A stretch of DNA of 64,000 bases from Tumebacillus amylolyticus (GCF_016722965.1 NZ_JAEQNB010000001.1:496001-560000), one strand, 5' to 3'; shown: positions 8,019 through 16,544, counted from the first letter of the stretch. A program made the numbers and translations. Notes: generated by a model from the letters alone, not told the origin.

Positions 8019-9608
8019 ATGACTTTGTGGAAGCGATGGACGCAAACCCTGTTGCTGGGCGTCTGTGTGGCGGGCGGTCTGGGAGTTGCTCAGGCGGCTT
8101 CCGCTGCGACGCCGGAGCGACCGGACGTCTATGTGGACGGCGAATGGATTCGGTTCGATGTGCAGCCACAAGCGTTTCAATACCGCACCCTCGTTCCGAT
8201 GCGGATGATTTTTGAAGCTTTGGGCGCCGATGTGCGCTGGGAAGAGGCCACCCAAACGGCGGTGGCGACCAAGGACGGTGTGACGTTGCGCCTGCCGATC
8301 GGGAGCACCCGTGTCACCAAAAACGGGGTGGCGATGCCGATTGACGTGCCGGCGCAATTGGTGAAGGACCGGACGATGGTGCCGGTGCGATTTGTCGCCG
8401 AGTCGTTCGGCGATGAAGTGCTCTGGAACGAAGCGTTGGGCCGCGTGACGATCAACAGCGTCAACGCGCCGAAAATTCGCGTGGTTGGCGACGACGCGCT
8501 CTTGAAGGACGGGATGACGGCGAATCTTCAGTCGTTGGTGCGCCGCAACGACCTGACGACGCTCGTCGAAAACGAAATCGGCAAGACGTTCAAGAAGCCG
8601 GTCTGGGTCTACTTGGCGAACTCCGCAAAGGGCTTTGAGCAGAACATCGCGAAGTACGGCGGCGATCGCAACGCGAAGTCGATGGCGGAAACGGCGGAGG
8701 GCGTGACCTATGGGTCGCATGTGCTGATCCCGCTGAACAAACTGCCCAATGACGGGGAGCTGACCCAGACGGTCTCCCATGAACTGATGCACGTCTTGCT
8801 CAACCAGAACGGCGGGCTCTCCCTGCCGTCTTGGGTACACGAAGGCTTGGCGTGGCAGACGGGGCTCGATGCGCAGTTCAAGTCGCAACCGGCCGTCATG
8901 CGCCGCCAGATGGACGGCATGCTGCGCGATTATGTGCTCGGGGTCGTGGAGCAAGGCAAATACCAACCCCTCCTGTCGAGTCAGGACGGCACCATCGATG
9001 CCCTGACGACCGCCGGGTACAACGTGGAATTGCAAGACTATCTCGCCTATCAATATTACGTGGCGACGTACGGCAAGACGAAATTCCTCAGCTATCTGAA
9101 CGCGTACGTCTCGGGCGGTACCCATGCGTTTGAATCGGCGACGGGGGTGACGGAGGCGGCGTTTGAAGCTGACTACCGGGCCTATCTGGATCGCGAAGTC
9201 AAGCGCACGTCCAACGGCATGGAGATCACGCTCAACGTTCCGGCGAATTTCCAAGGCGTGGTCCAACTCTTGCCGCAGGGCACAGGCAAGACTTCGACAG
9301 ACGCCCTTGTGTTACAACCCGGTCTCCAAAAAATTCGCGTCTACAAAGACGGGCACGTCGAAGGCGTTCAGACACGACCGACAAACGACCGCTCCGATCG
9401 CGAGCAGAGTGCCGTCTATCTGTTTGTCGATGTGAACCAAGCGGTGAAGGAACAGGGCGTGTCCACCGAGAGCGGCGGGATGGGATTCTATGATTCGTAC
9501 GGGGAGTATTACTACGGCTATGCGTGGTTGGAAACGGAGCAAGACGCGGTCTATCCGGACACCAATCGAGTGTTGGGGTTGGAAATCCTCGATGTCCATG
9601 CGTTTTAG
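8019..9608 (+). CDS. Secreted protein: copper-amine-oxidase-N-like (stalk) domain plus MA-type metallopeptidase-like domain
   Basis: About 529 residues. The start is uncertain: ATG 8019 is chosen, but TTG 8013 is nearer the GAGAGGAG site. A signal peptide ends near AQAASAA. Residues about 30-150 form the Amine_oxidase_N ('stalk') domain, with paired motifs RTLVPMR.IFEALGA.V.W.EAT and RTMVPVRFVAESFG. A gluzincin-like region follows: HELMH near 254-258, then WVHEGLAW about 15 residues on, giving HExxH plus a downstream glutamate as in the peptidase-MA family. The C-terminal 150 residues are beta-rich and unassigned. The stalk domain probably serves envelope anchoring. Peptidase activity is plausible but not shown. 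Confidence 0.8.
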   Translation: MTLWKRWTQTLLLGVCVAGGLGVAQAASAATPERPDVYVDGEWIRFDVQPQAFQYRTLVPMRMIFEALGADVRWEEATQTAVATKDGVTLRLPIGSTRVTKNGVAMPIDVPAQLVKDRTMVPVRFVAESFGDEVLWNEALGRVTINSVNAPKIRVVGDDALLKDGMTANLQSLVRRNDLTTLVENEIGKTFKKPVWVYLANSAKGFEQNIAKYGGDRNAKSMAETAEGVTYGSHVLIPLNKLPNDGELTQTVSHELMHVLLNQNGGLSLPSWVHEGLAWQTGLDAQFKSQPAVMRRQMDGMLRDYVLGVVEQGKYQPLLSSQDGTIDALTTAGYNVELQDYLAYQYYVATYGKTKFLSYLNAYVSGGTHAFESATGVTEAAFEADYRAYLDREVKRTSNGMEITLNVPANFQGVVQLLPQGTGKTSTDALVLQPGLQKIRVYKDGHVEGVQTRPTNDRSDREQSAVYLFVDVNQAVKEQGVSTESGGMGFYDSYGEYYYGYAWLETEQDAVYPDTNRVLGLEILDVHAF

Positions 9609-9624
9609 CTAGGACTTTTGTCGC

Positions 9625-9653
9625 TTGTGACAACTTCGCAAGGTTTGTAAGAT
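9625..9653 (+). promoter_or_regulatory. Putative sigma-A promoter ahead of the c-di-GMP riboswitch
   Basis: TTGTGA at 9625-9630, a 17-base spacer, TAAGAT at 9648-9653. It precedes the aptamer by about 15 bases. Confidence 0.55.
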
Positions 9654-9666
9654 TAATAATATAGAC

Positions 9667-9780
9667 AAACATTTTCTCCCGATAAAGGCAAACCTGATCG
9701 AAAGACAGGGACGCAAAGCCACGGGCCTACCGTGCGGACGTATGCACGACGGCAGCCGGGTTGCCGAACTTGAGATGTTT
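9667..9780 (+). ncRNA. Cyclic di-GMP-I riboswitch (GEMM motif)
   Basis: The conserved GEMM-I core is present: AAAGGCAAACC, a short CGAAAG tetraloop hairpin, GACGCAAAGCC, then the second helix closed by GCAGCCGGGTTGCCG, with weak outer P1 pairing (AAACAT...ATGTTT). It lies about 50 bases before a secreted-protein gene on the same strand. Downstream, CTCGTT and AACGAG can pair just before the GAGGAGG ribosome binding site and no T-run is present, so control of translation initiation is more likely than termination. Confidence 0.92.
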
Positions 9781-9830
9781 TTTCAAGAACGGTGAGCAGC
9801 ACTCGTTGGGAAAACGAGGAGGAGTTTTTT

Positions 9831-10997
9831 ATGAAAAAGTGGAAGTTTGCGGCGATGATCATGGCCGTGACGTTGATGACCGCGCCGGTCTCAGCTGCAT
9901 TTGCAACCGATCCGGGTACGCCGACCCCCCCACCGACTCAACCGACCGATCCGGCAGAACCTCCGGTCGTCGTACCGGGTGACGATGGCGGCACGACAAC
10001 CGACCCGACGACAGGTGACATGTGCTCCGACGACGACGAAGGAGATCAGGACGACAACGGGGGGACGACCCCGACTCCCGACCCGACACCTGTGCCCGAC
10101 CCTACGCCTACTCCCGACCCGACACCTACGCCGGAACCGACTCCGCAACCGAGCTTCGGGTTTGACAAAAACGACCACGGGCACGGCAAGGGCGACGACA
10201 AACAGCATGACGAGCACGGACAAAACGACAACGCTTGGGGCCACACGGACGGCAAAGGCTCGGGCGGCGTGACGACGACCTGCCACTCCGACAACGGCAA
10301 ACACAAAGGCTGGACGAACAAAATCACCAACATGGTCAAACACCTCGACGAGCTCAAAAAGCAACTCGCGTCGCTGGAGAAGCAACTCGACCTGCTCTTA
10401 GCTTGGGCGAAGCAAAACGGCTCCACCACCGACCAAGACGCGCTGCAACAAGTGCTCGAAGCGCTCAAAGCCAAGGACGACGCGGGCGAAGCAGCACCGG
10501 ACGATCTCGTCGTGATGTCGGACGCGCAAGACAAACTGCAGAACCCGGACGGCGCCATCCAGTCGCTCGAAAAAGCGCTGACCCTGGATTACAACAACCA
10601 AGACATCTACACCCGCCTCTCCAAGCAACACGTCAAGAAGGGCGATACCAACGAAGTGAAAGTCTATGTCCAAGGCAAGAAACCGGCCTTCGACGTACAA
10701 CCGGTCATCCTCGACAACCGCACCCTCGTTCCGCTGCGTGCCATCGGCACCGCGCTGAACGCAGACGTGAAGTGGGACGAAGCGACGCAAACGGTCACCC
10801 TCACCAACAAGAACGGCAAAGTCGTGACCTTGCAGATCGATTCAAAGCAAGCGACCGTTGACGGACAGCCGGTTACCCTCGACGTTCCGGCCAAGAAGAT
10901 CAACGACCGCACGCTGGTTCCGCTGCGAGCGCTCGGCAACTTCTTCAACTTGACCGTTGACTGGGATGACAGCGCACAGATGGCGATCTTGAAGTAA
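9831..10997 (+). CDS. Secreted proline-rich protein with C-terminal stalk domain, under c-di-GMP riboswitch
   Basis: 388 residues from ATG 9831, with GAGGAGGAG 6 bases upstream. The signal peptide ends near SAAFA. Then come a low-complexity Pro/Thr/Asp region with (D/E)PTP repeats (about 25-105), a His/Asp/Lys/Gly-rich stretch, and a predicted coiled-coil (about 165-260). The C-terminal Amine_oxidase_N-type stalk domain has two motif copies (NRTLVPLRAIGTALNADVKW and DRTLVPLRALGNFFN). It resembles a wall-associated surface or matrix protein. Control by c-di-GMP fits a role in sessile life, but that is inference. A strong terminator follows. Confidence 0.85.
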   Translation: MKKWKFAAMIMAVTLMTAPVSAAFATDPGTPTPPPTQPTDPAEPPVVVPGDDGGTTTDPTTGDMCSDDDEGDQDDNGGTTPTPDPTPVPDPTPTPDPTPTPEPTPQPSFGFDKNDHGHGKGDDKQHDEHGQNDNAWGHTDGKGSGGVTTTCHSDNGKHKGWTNKITNMVKHLDELKKQLASLEKQLDLLLAWAKQNGSTTDQDALQQVLEALKAKDDAGEAAPDDLVVMSDAQDKLQNPDGAIQSLEKALTLDYNNQDIYTRLSKQHVKKGDTNEVKVYVQGKKPAFDVQPVILDNRTLVPLRAIGTALNADVKWDEATQTVTLTNKNGKVVTLQIDSKQATVDGQPVTLDVPAKKINDRTLVPLRALGNFFNLTVDWDDSAQMAILK

Positions 10998-11008
10998 CTC
11001 CACAAAAA

Positions 11009-11046
11009 AACCTCCGCATCCGGGCAACCGGAGCGGAGGTTTTTTC
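11009..11046 (+). terminator. Terminator after the riboswitch-controlled gene
   Basis: AACCTCCGC / GCGGAGGTT stem with an inner CCGG pairing, then a T-run. Confidence 0.9.
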
Positions 11047-11088
11047 GTAAGGTCATCGGGACGGACACGCAAACAAATCGGAAGGTGG

Positions 11089-11244
11089 CTATTGCAACGG
11101 CTTGCTATGATAGGTGACGATGTAGCGATCGAGCTGTTGGCTCAACAGGAGGACATTCGGGTGCAAGAGATCCCCTTGGTACTCCTTCACGACTTCGTTC
11201 AACTTTCGGCGGATGCGTTCGATTTCTTCCAAGTAGGTGTCCAT
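11089..11244 (-). CDS. Spo0E-family aspartyl-phosphate phosphatase, 51 aa
   Basis: Small gene on the minus strand, ATG at 11244, with GAGG about 10 bases upstream of the start. The 51-residue product has the Spo0E pattern: an N-terminal helix with IERIRRKLNEVV, then a second helix carrying LLSQQLDRYI, which matches the family signature SQ.LD. Members dephosphorylate Spo0A~P and so restrain sporulation. The product is small and helical, as usual for the family. A likely promoter and palindrome lie upstream. It is downstream of, and on the same strand as, csaB, but the promoter suggests separate transcription. Confidence is high for the family; the exact target is inferred. Confidence 0.88.
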   Translation of the reverse strand: MDTYLEEIERIRRKLNEVVKEYQGDLLHPNVLLLSQQLDRYIVTYHSKPLQ

Positions 11245-11279
11245 TCGCAAAACCTCGTTTCGGAAAAGGTCTTTCTCTT

Positions 11280-11308
11280 ATTTTAGACAGTTTGTGGAGA
11301 ATTAACAA
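11280..11308 (-). promoter_or_regulatory. Putative sigma-A promoter of the Spo0E-like gene
   Basis: Read on the minus strand: TTGTTA (11308-11303), a 17-base spacer, TAAAAT (11285-11280). The -35 lies in the palindrome at 11299-11318. Confidence 0.6.
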
Positions 11309-11318
11309 TAGTTAATTC
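11299..11318. promoter_or_regulatory. Perfect inverted repeat over the Spo0E-like promoter
   Basis: GAATTAAC AATA GTTAATTC: 8-base arms and a 4-base centre, no T-run. It overlaps the -35, so an operator is more likely than a csaB terminator, though both are possible. Confidence 0.5.
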
Positions 11319-11342
11319 ACTCGGAGTTGGTAAAATTTCAAG

Positions 11343-12452
11343 TTAACCCAAGTAGCGAACTGCTAATTCTCCACTTTTCTCCGCTTCTTGACGCAATTCT
11401 TCCACATGCGGGCGCATCATGACGCGGTAGTGTTCGAGGTTCTCCACACAATCTTGGATCGTGTCACGTAGACTTTCGTAGGTGACGTTGTTCACCGCAT
11501 CGATTTGGCGGTCGTAGCCGACACGCTGGACGAAACGGTCGATCTTGGGATCGTAGGAGAGCGAGACGAACGGCACTCCGCAGTGCGCGGCGAGGATCAA
11601 CGAATGCAAGCGCATCCCGATGATCAGGTCGGTGTTGGCAATGATATTCGCGATGTCGCGGAATGAGAACTGGCGGTTGAGCAAAACGGCGCGCTCCTTC
11701 ATGTAGGAGAGCACTTTCTGCGACGCGCCTACGTCCCCCGGATATTGCATCGGGATGAACACGACTTTCCAGCCGGCGCGAATCAAATCGTCGGCGTTCT
11801 GCGCGAGAACTTTGTGGAACGGGTGCGGCGTCACCCAGTTGCGAATCGCGATGCCGGCGATCTTCTGCTTGCCGCCCAAGTAGGGGGTCTGCACACCGAA
11901 TTCGCTCAACATCTTGGCACCGGCGTCCTTGGAGAACAACTCCGGGTTGATCGCAAAAGCCGGGTCGGCCGTGACGTACATCTCGGGCTTGGAGACGCCG
12001 TACATTTCGAGATCGTCGCGCGACTTGGCGTCACGGACGGTGATTAGATTGACATGGTTGACGACTTTGCGGATCAACCTCTCGCTGAGCGGCTTGGAGA
12101 TCGGACCAATGCCTTGTCCATAAAAGACAATCGGCTTGCCAATCATCTTCGCCAGTCGTGCAATCCCTAAGTAATACAAAATGCTGCGTCCACCGGTTAC
12201 GTCCTGCAGGAGACTACCGCCTCCCATAACCAACATGTCGCAACGCATCAGTTCGCGGAAAATCACGCCAAAATTCCAGCGGTTAAAAGCTTGGATGCCA
12301 AACAAGGCTTCCGTGCGGGTGGGCTGGTTCGAGAGCACGACGAGTTCCGCATCAGGACGTTCCTTGCGAATGCTCGACATGATGCCGTACAGGACGGTGT
12401 CATCACCCAAGTTGTCGAATCCGTAGTAACCGGATATTAAGATACGCGGCAT
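11343..12452 (-). CDS. csaB: Polysaccharide pyruvyl transferase CsaB
   Basis: 369 residues from ATG 12452, with GAGGAG upstream; the longer frame from 12476 has no better site. The sequence shows the CsaB/WcaK pyruvyltransferase pattern: ISGYYGFDNLGDD at the N-terminus, MGGGSLLQD near 85, YGQGIGP near 120, and GMRLHSLILAAHCGVP with DPKI.RF near 280-310. CsaB adds ketal-linked pyruvate to the secondary cell-wall polymer that holds S-layer (SLH) proteins. It is transcribed divergently from an LCP-tagA pair that also builds wall polymers, which supports the assignment. Confidence 0.92.
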   Translation of the reverse strand: MPRILISGYYGFDNLGDDTVLYGIMSSIRKERPDAELVVLSNQPTRTEALFGIQAFNRWNFGVIFRELMRCDMLVMGGGSLLQDVTGGRSILYYLGIARLAKMIGKPIVFYGQGIGPISKPLSERLIRKVVNHVNLITVRDAKSRDDLEMYGVSKPEMYVTADPAFAINPELFSKDAGAKMLSEFGVQTPYLGGKQKIAGIAIRNWVTPHPFHKVLAQNADDLIRAGWKVVFIPMQYPGDVGASQKVLSYMKERAVLLNRQFSFRDIANIIANTDLIIGMRLHSLILAAHCGVPFVSLSYDPKIDRFVQRVGYDRQIDAVNNVTYESLRDTIQDCVENLEHYRVMMRPHVEELRQEAEKSGELAVRYLG

Positions 12453-12604
12453 TAGCTCTGCTCCTCGTGCGGTCAAAATACAGAACTAGTATACCATTCG
12501 ACCCCCCCGATGAAAAGCGATGGATGGGAAAACTTACAGCGCATGACGACCCTGATTGTTCCTCATACTACACCAAGAAAATCACGACGGAGGAGGCGAC
12601 CGAA

Positions 12605-13720
12605 GTGGCACGAAATACCCCGCGCAAATCGAGATTCCGGTTTCTTTGGACGCTGCTTGCCGCCACGCTGGGGGTCATCCTCGTGCTATCAATCTACGGA
12701 TTTTATAAGTGTAACCTGCTGGCGGACCGCATATACCAGCCGGCCGCGCCAAAACCAAATGCCATGCAAGATTGGTACTCGGTGCAACGGGAGCAGCCCC
12801 ACGCTCACGTCCACGTCCAGCACGTAAAACCCGAGCCTGAACCTGCGACAGAATCTGAACCGCAACCTCCTCCCACGGTGCAAGCCACACCGCAAGAAGC
12901 ACACCCCTTCGCCAAGTGGCTGAGCGGCTACATGTCAGGACTCAACACGAATCAAACCGCCAAAACAGGCAAGACGTTTCTCTTGCTCGGCGTCGATTCA
13001 CGCAAGGGCGAAGCGGCCCGCTCCGATACGATTGTCGTCGCCACGGTGCCGCCGGACGGGAGCGACGTCTATTTGATGTCGATTCCGCGAGACACGCGAG
13101 CTCAAGTGCCGGGCCACGGCTGGACGAAAATCAACCATGCGATGAGTTGGGGCGGGTTGCCGCTCATGAAAAAAACGGTGGAGAACTTCCTGAACATCCA
13201 AATCGACCACACCGCCACCGTCGATTTTGAAGGATTCCGGCAGATCGTCGACAACCTCGGCGGACTGGATGTGACGGTCGAGAAAAACATGCGCTACAAC
13301 GACCCGTCCGACGGGACCCATATCAATTTGGTGCAAGGGCAAACGCTTCAAACCGGGAAGCAAGCGCTGGACTACTCTCGTTTCCGTGCCGACGCTTTGG
13401 CCGATACGGGTCGGATGCAGAGACAGCAACGCGTCATTCGTGCTATGATTCAAAAAGGAAGCGAGCCGTCGAACTGGCCGAAACTGGTCAAGACGCTCGA
13501 CATTCTCGGCGACCACGTCAAAACGGACGTGCCGCCGCGAGACTGGATGGCGCTGGTGATGCGCTATTCGGGCACCCGTGCGGACGGGATCAAAACGCTC
13601 AATTTAAGCGGTCAGAACCGCATCTCGAAGTATGACAACCTCTGGTATTTCTACGTCGACGATGCTCAGCTGCGCCAAGTGAGCGCTCAATTGCAAGCGC
13701 TAAAGCGAGGGAATGCGTAA
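12605..13720 (+). CDS. LytR-CpsA-Psr (LCP) family wall-polymer transferase
   Basis: I chose GTG 12605 because GGAGGAGG lies about 7 bases before it, and the product then starts with a basic stretch and a membrane helix (about 14-37), as LCP proteins do. The 371-residue protein has a Pro/Glu-rich linker (about 45-100), then the LCP domain with LLLGVDSR, RSDTIVV, SIPRDT, INHAMSWGG and YSRFRAD..DTGRMQRQQ. LCP enzymes ligate undecaprenyl-linked teichoic-acid-type polymers to peptidoglycan on the outer face of the membrane. tagA starts two bases after the stop, so they form one operon. Confidence 0.92.
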   Translation: MARNTPRKSRFRFLWTLLAATLGVILVLSIYGFYKCNLLADRIYQPAAPKPNAMQDWYSVQREQPHAHVHVQHVKPEPEPATESEPQPPPTVQATPQEAHPFAKWLSGYMSGLNTNQTAKTGKTFLLLGVDSRKGEAARSDTIVVATVPPDGSDVYLMSIPRDTRAQVPGHGWTKINHAMSWGGLPLMKKTVENFLNIQIDHTATVDFEGFRQIVDNLGGLDVTVEKNMRYNDPSDGTHINLVQGQTLQTGKQALDYSRFRADALADTGRMQRQQRVIRAMIQKGSEPSNWPKLVKTLDILGDHVKTDVPPRDWMALVMRYSGTRADGIKTLNLSGQNRISKYDNLWYFYVDDAQLRQVSAQLQALKRGNA

Positions 13721-13722
13721 CC

Positions 13723-14454
13723 ATGCAGAACCGGGTTCAGATTTTAGGCGTGCCGTTTTCGACGCTGACTTTTGAAGAGACGCTTCATAAATTGGAGCAA
13801 GATTTGCGGGGCACGACTCCGCGCCATATCATCACAGCCAATCCTGAGATCGTCATGTTGGCGCGCGAGGACGCGGCCTTCATGGCGCTTCTTCAGGATG
13901 TGGAATTGATCACGCCGGACGGCATCGGTGCCGTCTGGGCGTCGAAGTATTACGGCCATGCCCTGCACGACCGCGTCACAGGCGTCGAACTCTCCACCGC
14001 TTTGATTGAACACTGTGCCGAAAACGGCCACGGTGTCTTTTTGCTGGGGGCGAGTCCGCAGTCGAACGCGCTGGCCGTTCAGAACTTGCGCCATCGCTAC
14101 CCGAATTTGCGCATCGACGGTCGGGACGGGTATTTCAAAGAGACCGATCTGCCGGAGATCAAAGCGGCGGTGCGAGGGTTCCAACCGAGCCTCTTGCTCG
14201 TTGGACTCGGCGTGCCGCGCCAAGAGCTGTTCATCTCGAAGCACAAGTCGGAGCTGAACGTGCCGGTCTCGATTGGAGTCGGCGGTTGCATCGACATCTT
14301 CGCAGGCGTTGTGAAGCGCGCTCCGAAGCTCTGGCAGAACTTGAAGTTGGAATGGATGTACCGTCTGCTCTCTCAACCGAGCCGCTGGCGTCGCCAACTC
14401 GTGCTCCCGAAGTTCGTGATCACCGTCCTCACCGACAAAAACAGGAAAAAATAA
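13723..14454 (+). CDS. tagA: WecG/TagA/CpsF-family N-acetylmannosaminyltransferase
   Basis: 243 residues with typical family features: ILGVPFSTLTFEETL at the N-terminus, HIITANPEIVMLAR, LITPDGIGAVWA, GVFLLGASP, a DGYF motif, LLVGLGVPRQE and the C-terminal RAPKLWQNLKLEWMYRLLSQPSRW. TagA transfers ManNAc to GlcNAc-pyrophosphoryl-undecaprenol, the committed step in making the linkage unit for wall teichoic acid or related polymers. It is directly downstream of an LCP transferase. The sugar specificity is inferred from the family. Confidence 0.92.
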   Translation: MQNRVQILGVPFSTLTFEETLHKLEQDLRGTTPRHIITANPEIVMLAREDAAFMALLQDVELITPDGIGAVWASKYYGHALHDRVTGVELSTALIEHCAENGHGVFLLGASPQSNALAVQNLRHRYPNLRIDGRDGYFKETDLPEIKAAVRGFQPSLLLVGLGVPRQELFISKHKSELNVPVSIGVGGCIDIFAGVVKRAPKLWQNLKLEWMYRLLSQPSRWRRQLVLPKFVITVLTDKNRKK

Positions 14455-14537
14455 GGTCTTTCGTCCTGCAGGATGGACCGCGTTTTGTGTCGAAAAAGAG
14501 TCTCAGCAGAACTCTGGACTGGAGGACACAACCACTC

Positions 14538-15017
14538 ATGAAAAAAGCACTTACCTTCCTGGGCACGATGGTGCTGACGCTCGCCATCGGCGTCACCATT
14601 GGACAAGTTTCCAAAGCAGATGCACCGAGCGCACCGGGCTCCGCAGACGACCCGATCGTCACCAAGAGCTATGTGGACCAAAAGCTGGCGGGTGTCTCCA
14701 ACGGCGGAGGCGGCGGGAACACCGGCGGCGGGACGCCGGCGTCTACAGACGCTTCCTACAAAGTCGTCACCCTGAGCGCCGGGCAGTCGATCAAAGGGGG
14801 CGAAGGCTCCGAATTGATCTTGCGCGGAGGGACGGCGACGGCGATCGCTTCTTCGAACGGCGGCGTTTCGGACGTCACCGGGGGCGCCGATCTGGCACAG
14901 GGAGACAAAGTTGAGCTGAACCACTTGCTGCTCACACCGCGCAATGACGGTCGCGGCATGAAGGTCGGCAACGGCACCGCCTATGTCATGGTGCGAGGCA
15001 CCTATACGGTCCAGTAA
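14538..15017 (+). CDS. Small secreted protein, unknown function
   Basis: 159 residues from ATG 14538 (GGAGGA 11 bases upstream). A longer in-frame extension into tagA is unsupported. It has a signal peptide (KKALTFLGTMVLTLAIGVTIG), a VTKSYVDQKLAG segment, a Gly-rich linker (about 55-70), and a beta-rich C-terminal domain of about 90 residues with a G.G.ELILRGGTATAI pattern. I do not recognise a named family. The position between two LCP genes suggests an envelope role. A terminator follows. Confidence 0.7.
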   Translation: MKKALTFLGTMVLTLAIGVTIGQVSKADAPSAPGSADDPIVTKSYVDQKLAGVSNGGGGGNTGGGTPASTDASYKVVTLSAGQSIKGGEGSELILRGGTATAIASSNGGVSDVTGGADLAQGDKVELNHLLLTPRNDGRGMKVGNGTAYVMVRGTYTVQ

Positions 15018-15032
15018 CCAACCATGAGAAAG

Positions 15033-15065
15033 AGGCTCTGCCGGCAGACGACAGAGCCTTTTTTC
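15033..15065 (+). terminator. Terminator after the small secreted protein
   Basis: AGGCTCTG / CAGAGCCT stem followed by a T-run. Confidence 0.85.
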
Positions 15066-15103
15066 GTACCGTTTTTAAACTGCAATGGGGGATCTGAAAA
15101 CCA

Positions 15104-16066
15104 GTGGCCTATCTCGGGAAACAGTATGGCAGCAACGCCAATGTCGTTCGTTCCAATCAACCGACGCCACCGAAGAAGCCCAAGAGAAAGATCAAATGGG
15201 GCCGTCTGTTGCTGATTCTGTTCGTCTTCACATTTGTACTGGGCTTGACCGGACTTGCAGCCTACGGGTGGTACTTGGAGCGCAAAGTCGTGCAAGCGGA
15301 TGCAAACGTCCCGCCGATTCCGGACGGCAAGCCGGTCAACGTGCTGATCATCGGCGTGGACCGCGACCCGAAGTCGGGAGAAGCGCAACGTCGGGAGAAT
15401 TTCAACACCGACACGCTGATTCTCGCGCACATCGACCCGTCGAAGCACCAAGCGTCGATGCTCTCCATCCCGCGCGACACGAGGGTGCAACTGCCGACCG
15501 GCATGGAGAAGATCAACGCCGCCTACGCGATCGGCGGGATGGATCGTCTGAAAAAAACGGTCGGCGACCTGACCGGCCTGACCGTGGATCGCTATCTGAT
15601 GATCGACTTCCAAGGATTCGTGAAGATGATCGACGCCGTCGGAGGTTTGGACTTTGCCGTCGATAAGCCGATCTACGACCCGGAAGGAACGGTCTCGCTG
15701 CAACCGGGCACGCAGCACTTGAACGGTCAGCAATCGCTCGCCGTCGTGCGATTCCGCCACGAAGAGATGGGCGACATCGCCCGCGTGCAACGCCAACAGC
15801 TCTTCCTCGAAGCGCTGACGGCCAAGATGAAGGATTCGTCGCTCGTCGATTGGACGAAAGCTCTGCGCGGCATGAGCGATTCGCTGACGACCGACATGTC
15901 GATCAACGACATGGGGACGCTTGCGTACTCCATGCACGGCGATGCGGCGAAAGTCAGTGCGTATACGGTGCCGGGCGACTTCCTCGATCTGTACGGCGTT
16001 TCTTATTGGAAGTATGACCCGCAGAAGCTGAAAGGCATCGTCCAACAGATGAAAAATGAACCGTAA
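15104..16066 (+). CDS. LytR-CpsA-Psr (LCP) family wall-polymer transferase, second copy
   Basis: 320 residues from GTG 15104, with GGGGGAT about 11 bases before. It has a short basic cytoplasmic N-terminus, one membrane helix (about 34-56), then an LCP domain with VLIIGVDRD, NTDTLILAHID, SIPRDTRVQL, INAAYAIGG and VVRFRHEEMGDIARVQRQQ. The Arg and Asp residues of the active site are present. It should attach anionic or secondary polymers to peptidoglycan. Having two LCP paralogues in one region is common in Bacillales (TagT/U/V). It lies downstream of a terminator, so it probably has its own promoter. Confidence 0.92.
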   Translation: MAYLGKQYGSNANVVRSNQPTPPKKPKRKIKWGRLLLILFVFTFVLGLTGLAAYGWYLERKVVQADANVPPIPDGKPVNVLIIGVDRDPKSGEAQRRENFNTDTLILAHIDPSKHQASMLSIPRDTRVQLPTGMEKINAAYAIGGMDRLKKTVGDLTGLTVDRYLMIDFQGFVKMIDAVGGLDFAVDKPIYDPEGTVSLQPGTQHLNGQQSLAVVRFRHEEMGDIARVQRQQLFLEALTAKMKDSSLVDWTKALRGMSDSLTTDMSINDMGTLAYSMHGDAAKVSAYTVPGDFLDLYGVSYWKYDPQKLKGIVQQMKNEP

Positions 16067-16162
16067 CCTCCAAGTTCTTTGCAGGGTATCCTGCACCGAC
16101 CTGCACACACTAGAAGTACCGACAGACGACCGTCGGAAACCCCAAGTGGAGGTGCATACGAC

Positions 16163-16396
16163 ATGGCACTCGGAAGCGGCAGACGCAACAAAGGCCAATT
16201 GCTCCAAGAAGCACACAAGGCGCTGGACGACATGAAGTATGAAATCGCGGCGGAGATGGGCTTGCCGGTCTACCAAGGCAGCGAGGACTACTGGGGGCAT
16301 ATCACCACCCGCGATGCGGGCGCCGTCGGCGGGCACATGGTCCGCAAACTGGTCGCCTTCTCGCAGGCGGCGTTGGTGCAGGGAAAACAGTCGTAA
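16163..16396 (+). CDS. Alpha/beta-type small acid-soluble spore protein
   Basis: 77 residues from ATG 16163 (GGAGG upstream). The conserved SASP pattern is clear: a helical first half with MKYEIAAEMGLP, then a second segment with DYWGHITTRDAGAVGGHMVRKLV, close to the family's GGEITKR.V..MI region. These proteins coat and protect DNA in dormant spores and are made in the forespore. No sigma-G promoter was identified with confidence. It shows the host forms spores. A terminator follows. Confidence 0.88.
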   Translation: MALGSGRRNKGQLLQEAHKALDDMKYEIAAEMGLPVYQGSEDYWGHITTRDAGAVGGHMVRKLVAFSQAALVQGKQS

Positions 16397-16432
16397 AACT
16401 GCATAAAACTTCATACAGCTCTATGTACAGAC

Positions 16433-16459
16433 GGCTCCGGGTGCGACCGGAGCCTTTTT
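16433..16459 (+). terminator. Terminator after the SASP gene
   Basis: GGCTCCGG / CCGGAGCC stem, then five T. Confidence 0.85.
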
Positions 16460-16515
16460 CTGTTACTCCTATCTTAGACAGACGAAGAGAAATCATGCGT
16501 ATTGGGGAGAACACG

Positions 16516-16544
16516 TTGACACAGTCTAGGAAATGCAGTACATT
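16516..16544 (+). promoter_or_regulatory. Sigma-A promoter of metK
   Basis: TTGACA at 16516-16521, a 17-base spacer, TACATT at 16539-16544. It lies 90 bases upstream of metK. No S-box riboswitch was seen between them. Confidence 0.75.

Noticed and set aside
14286..14537. N-terminal extension of the small secreted protein into tagA
   Set aside because: ATG 14538 with GGAGGA gives a proper signal peptide; the extension is in a shadow frame of tagA.
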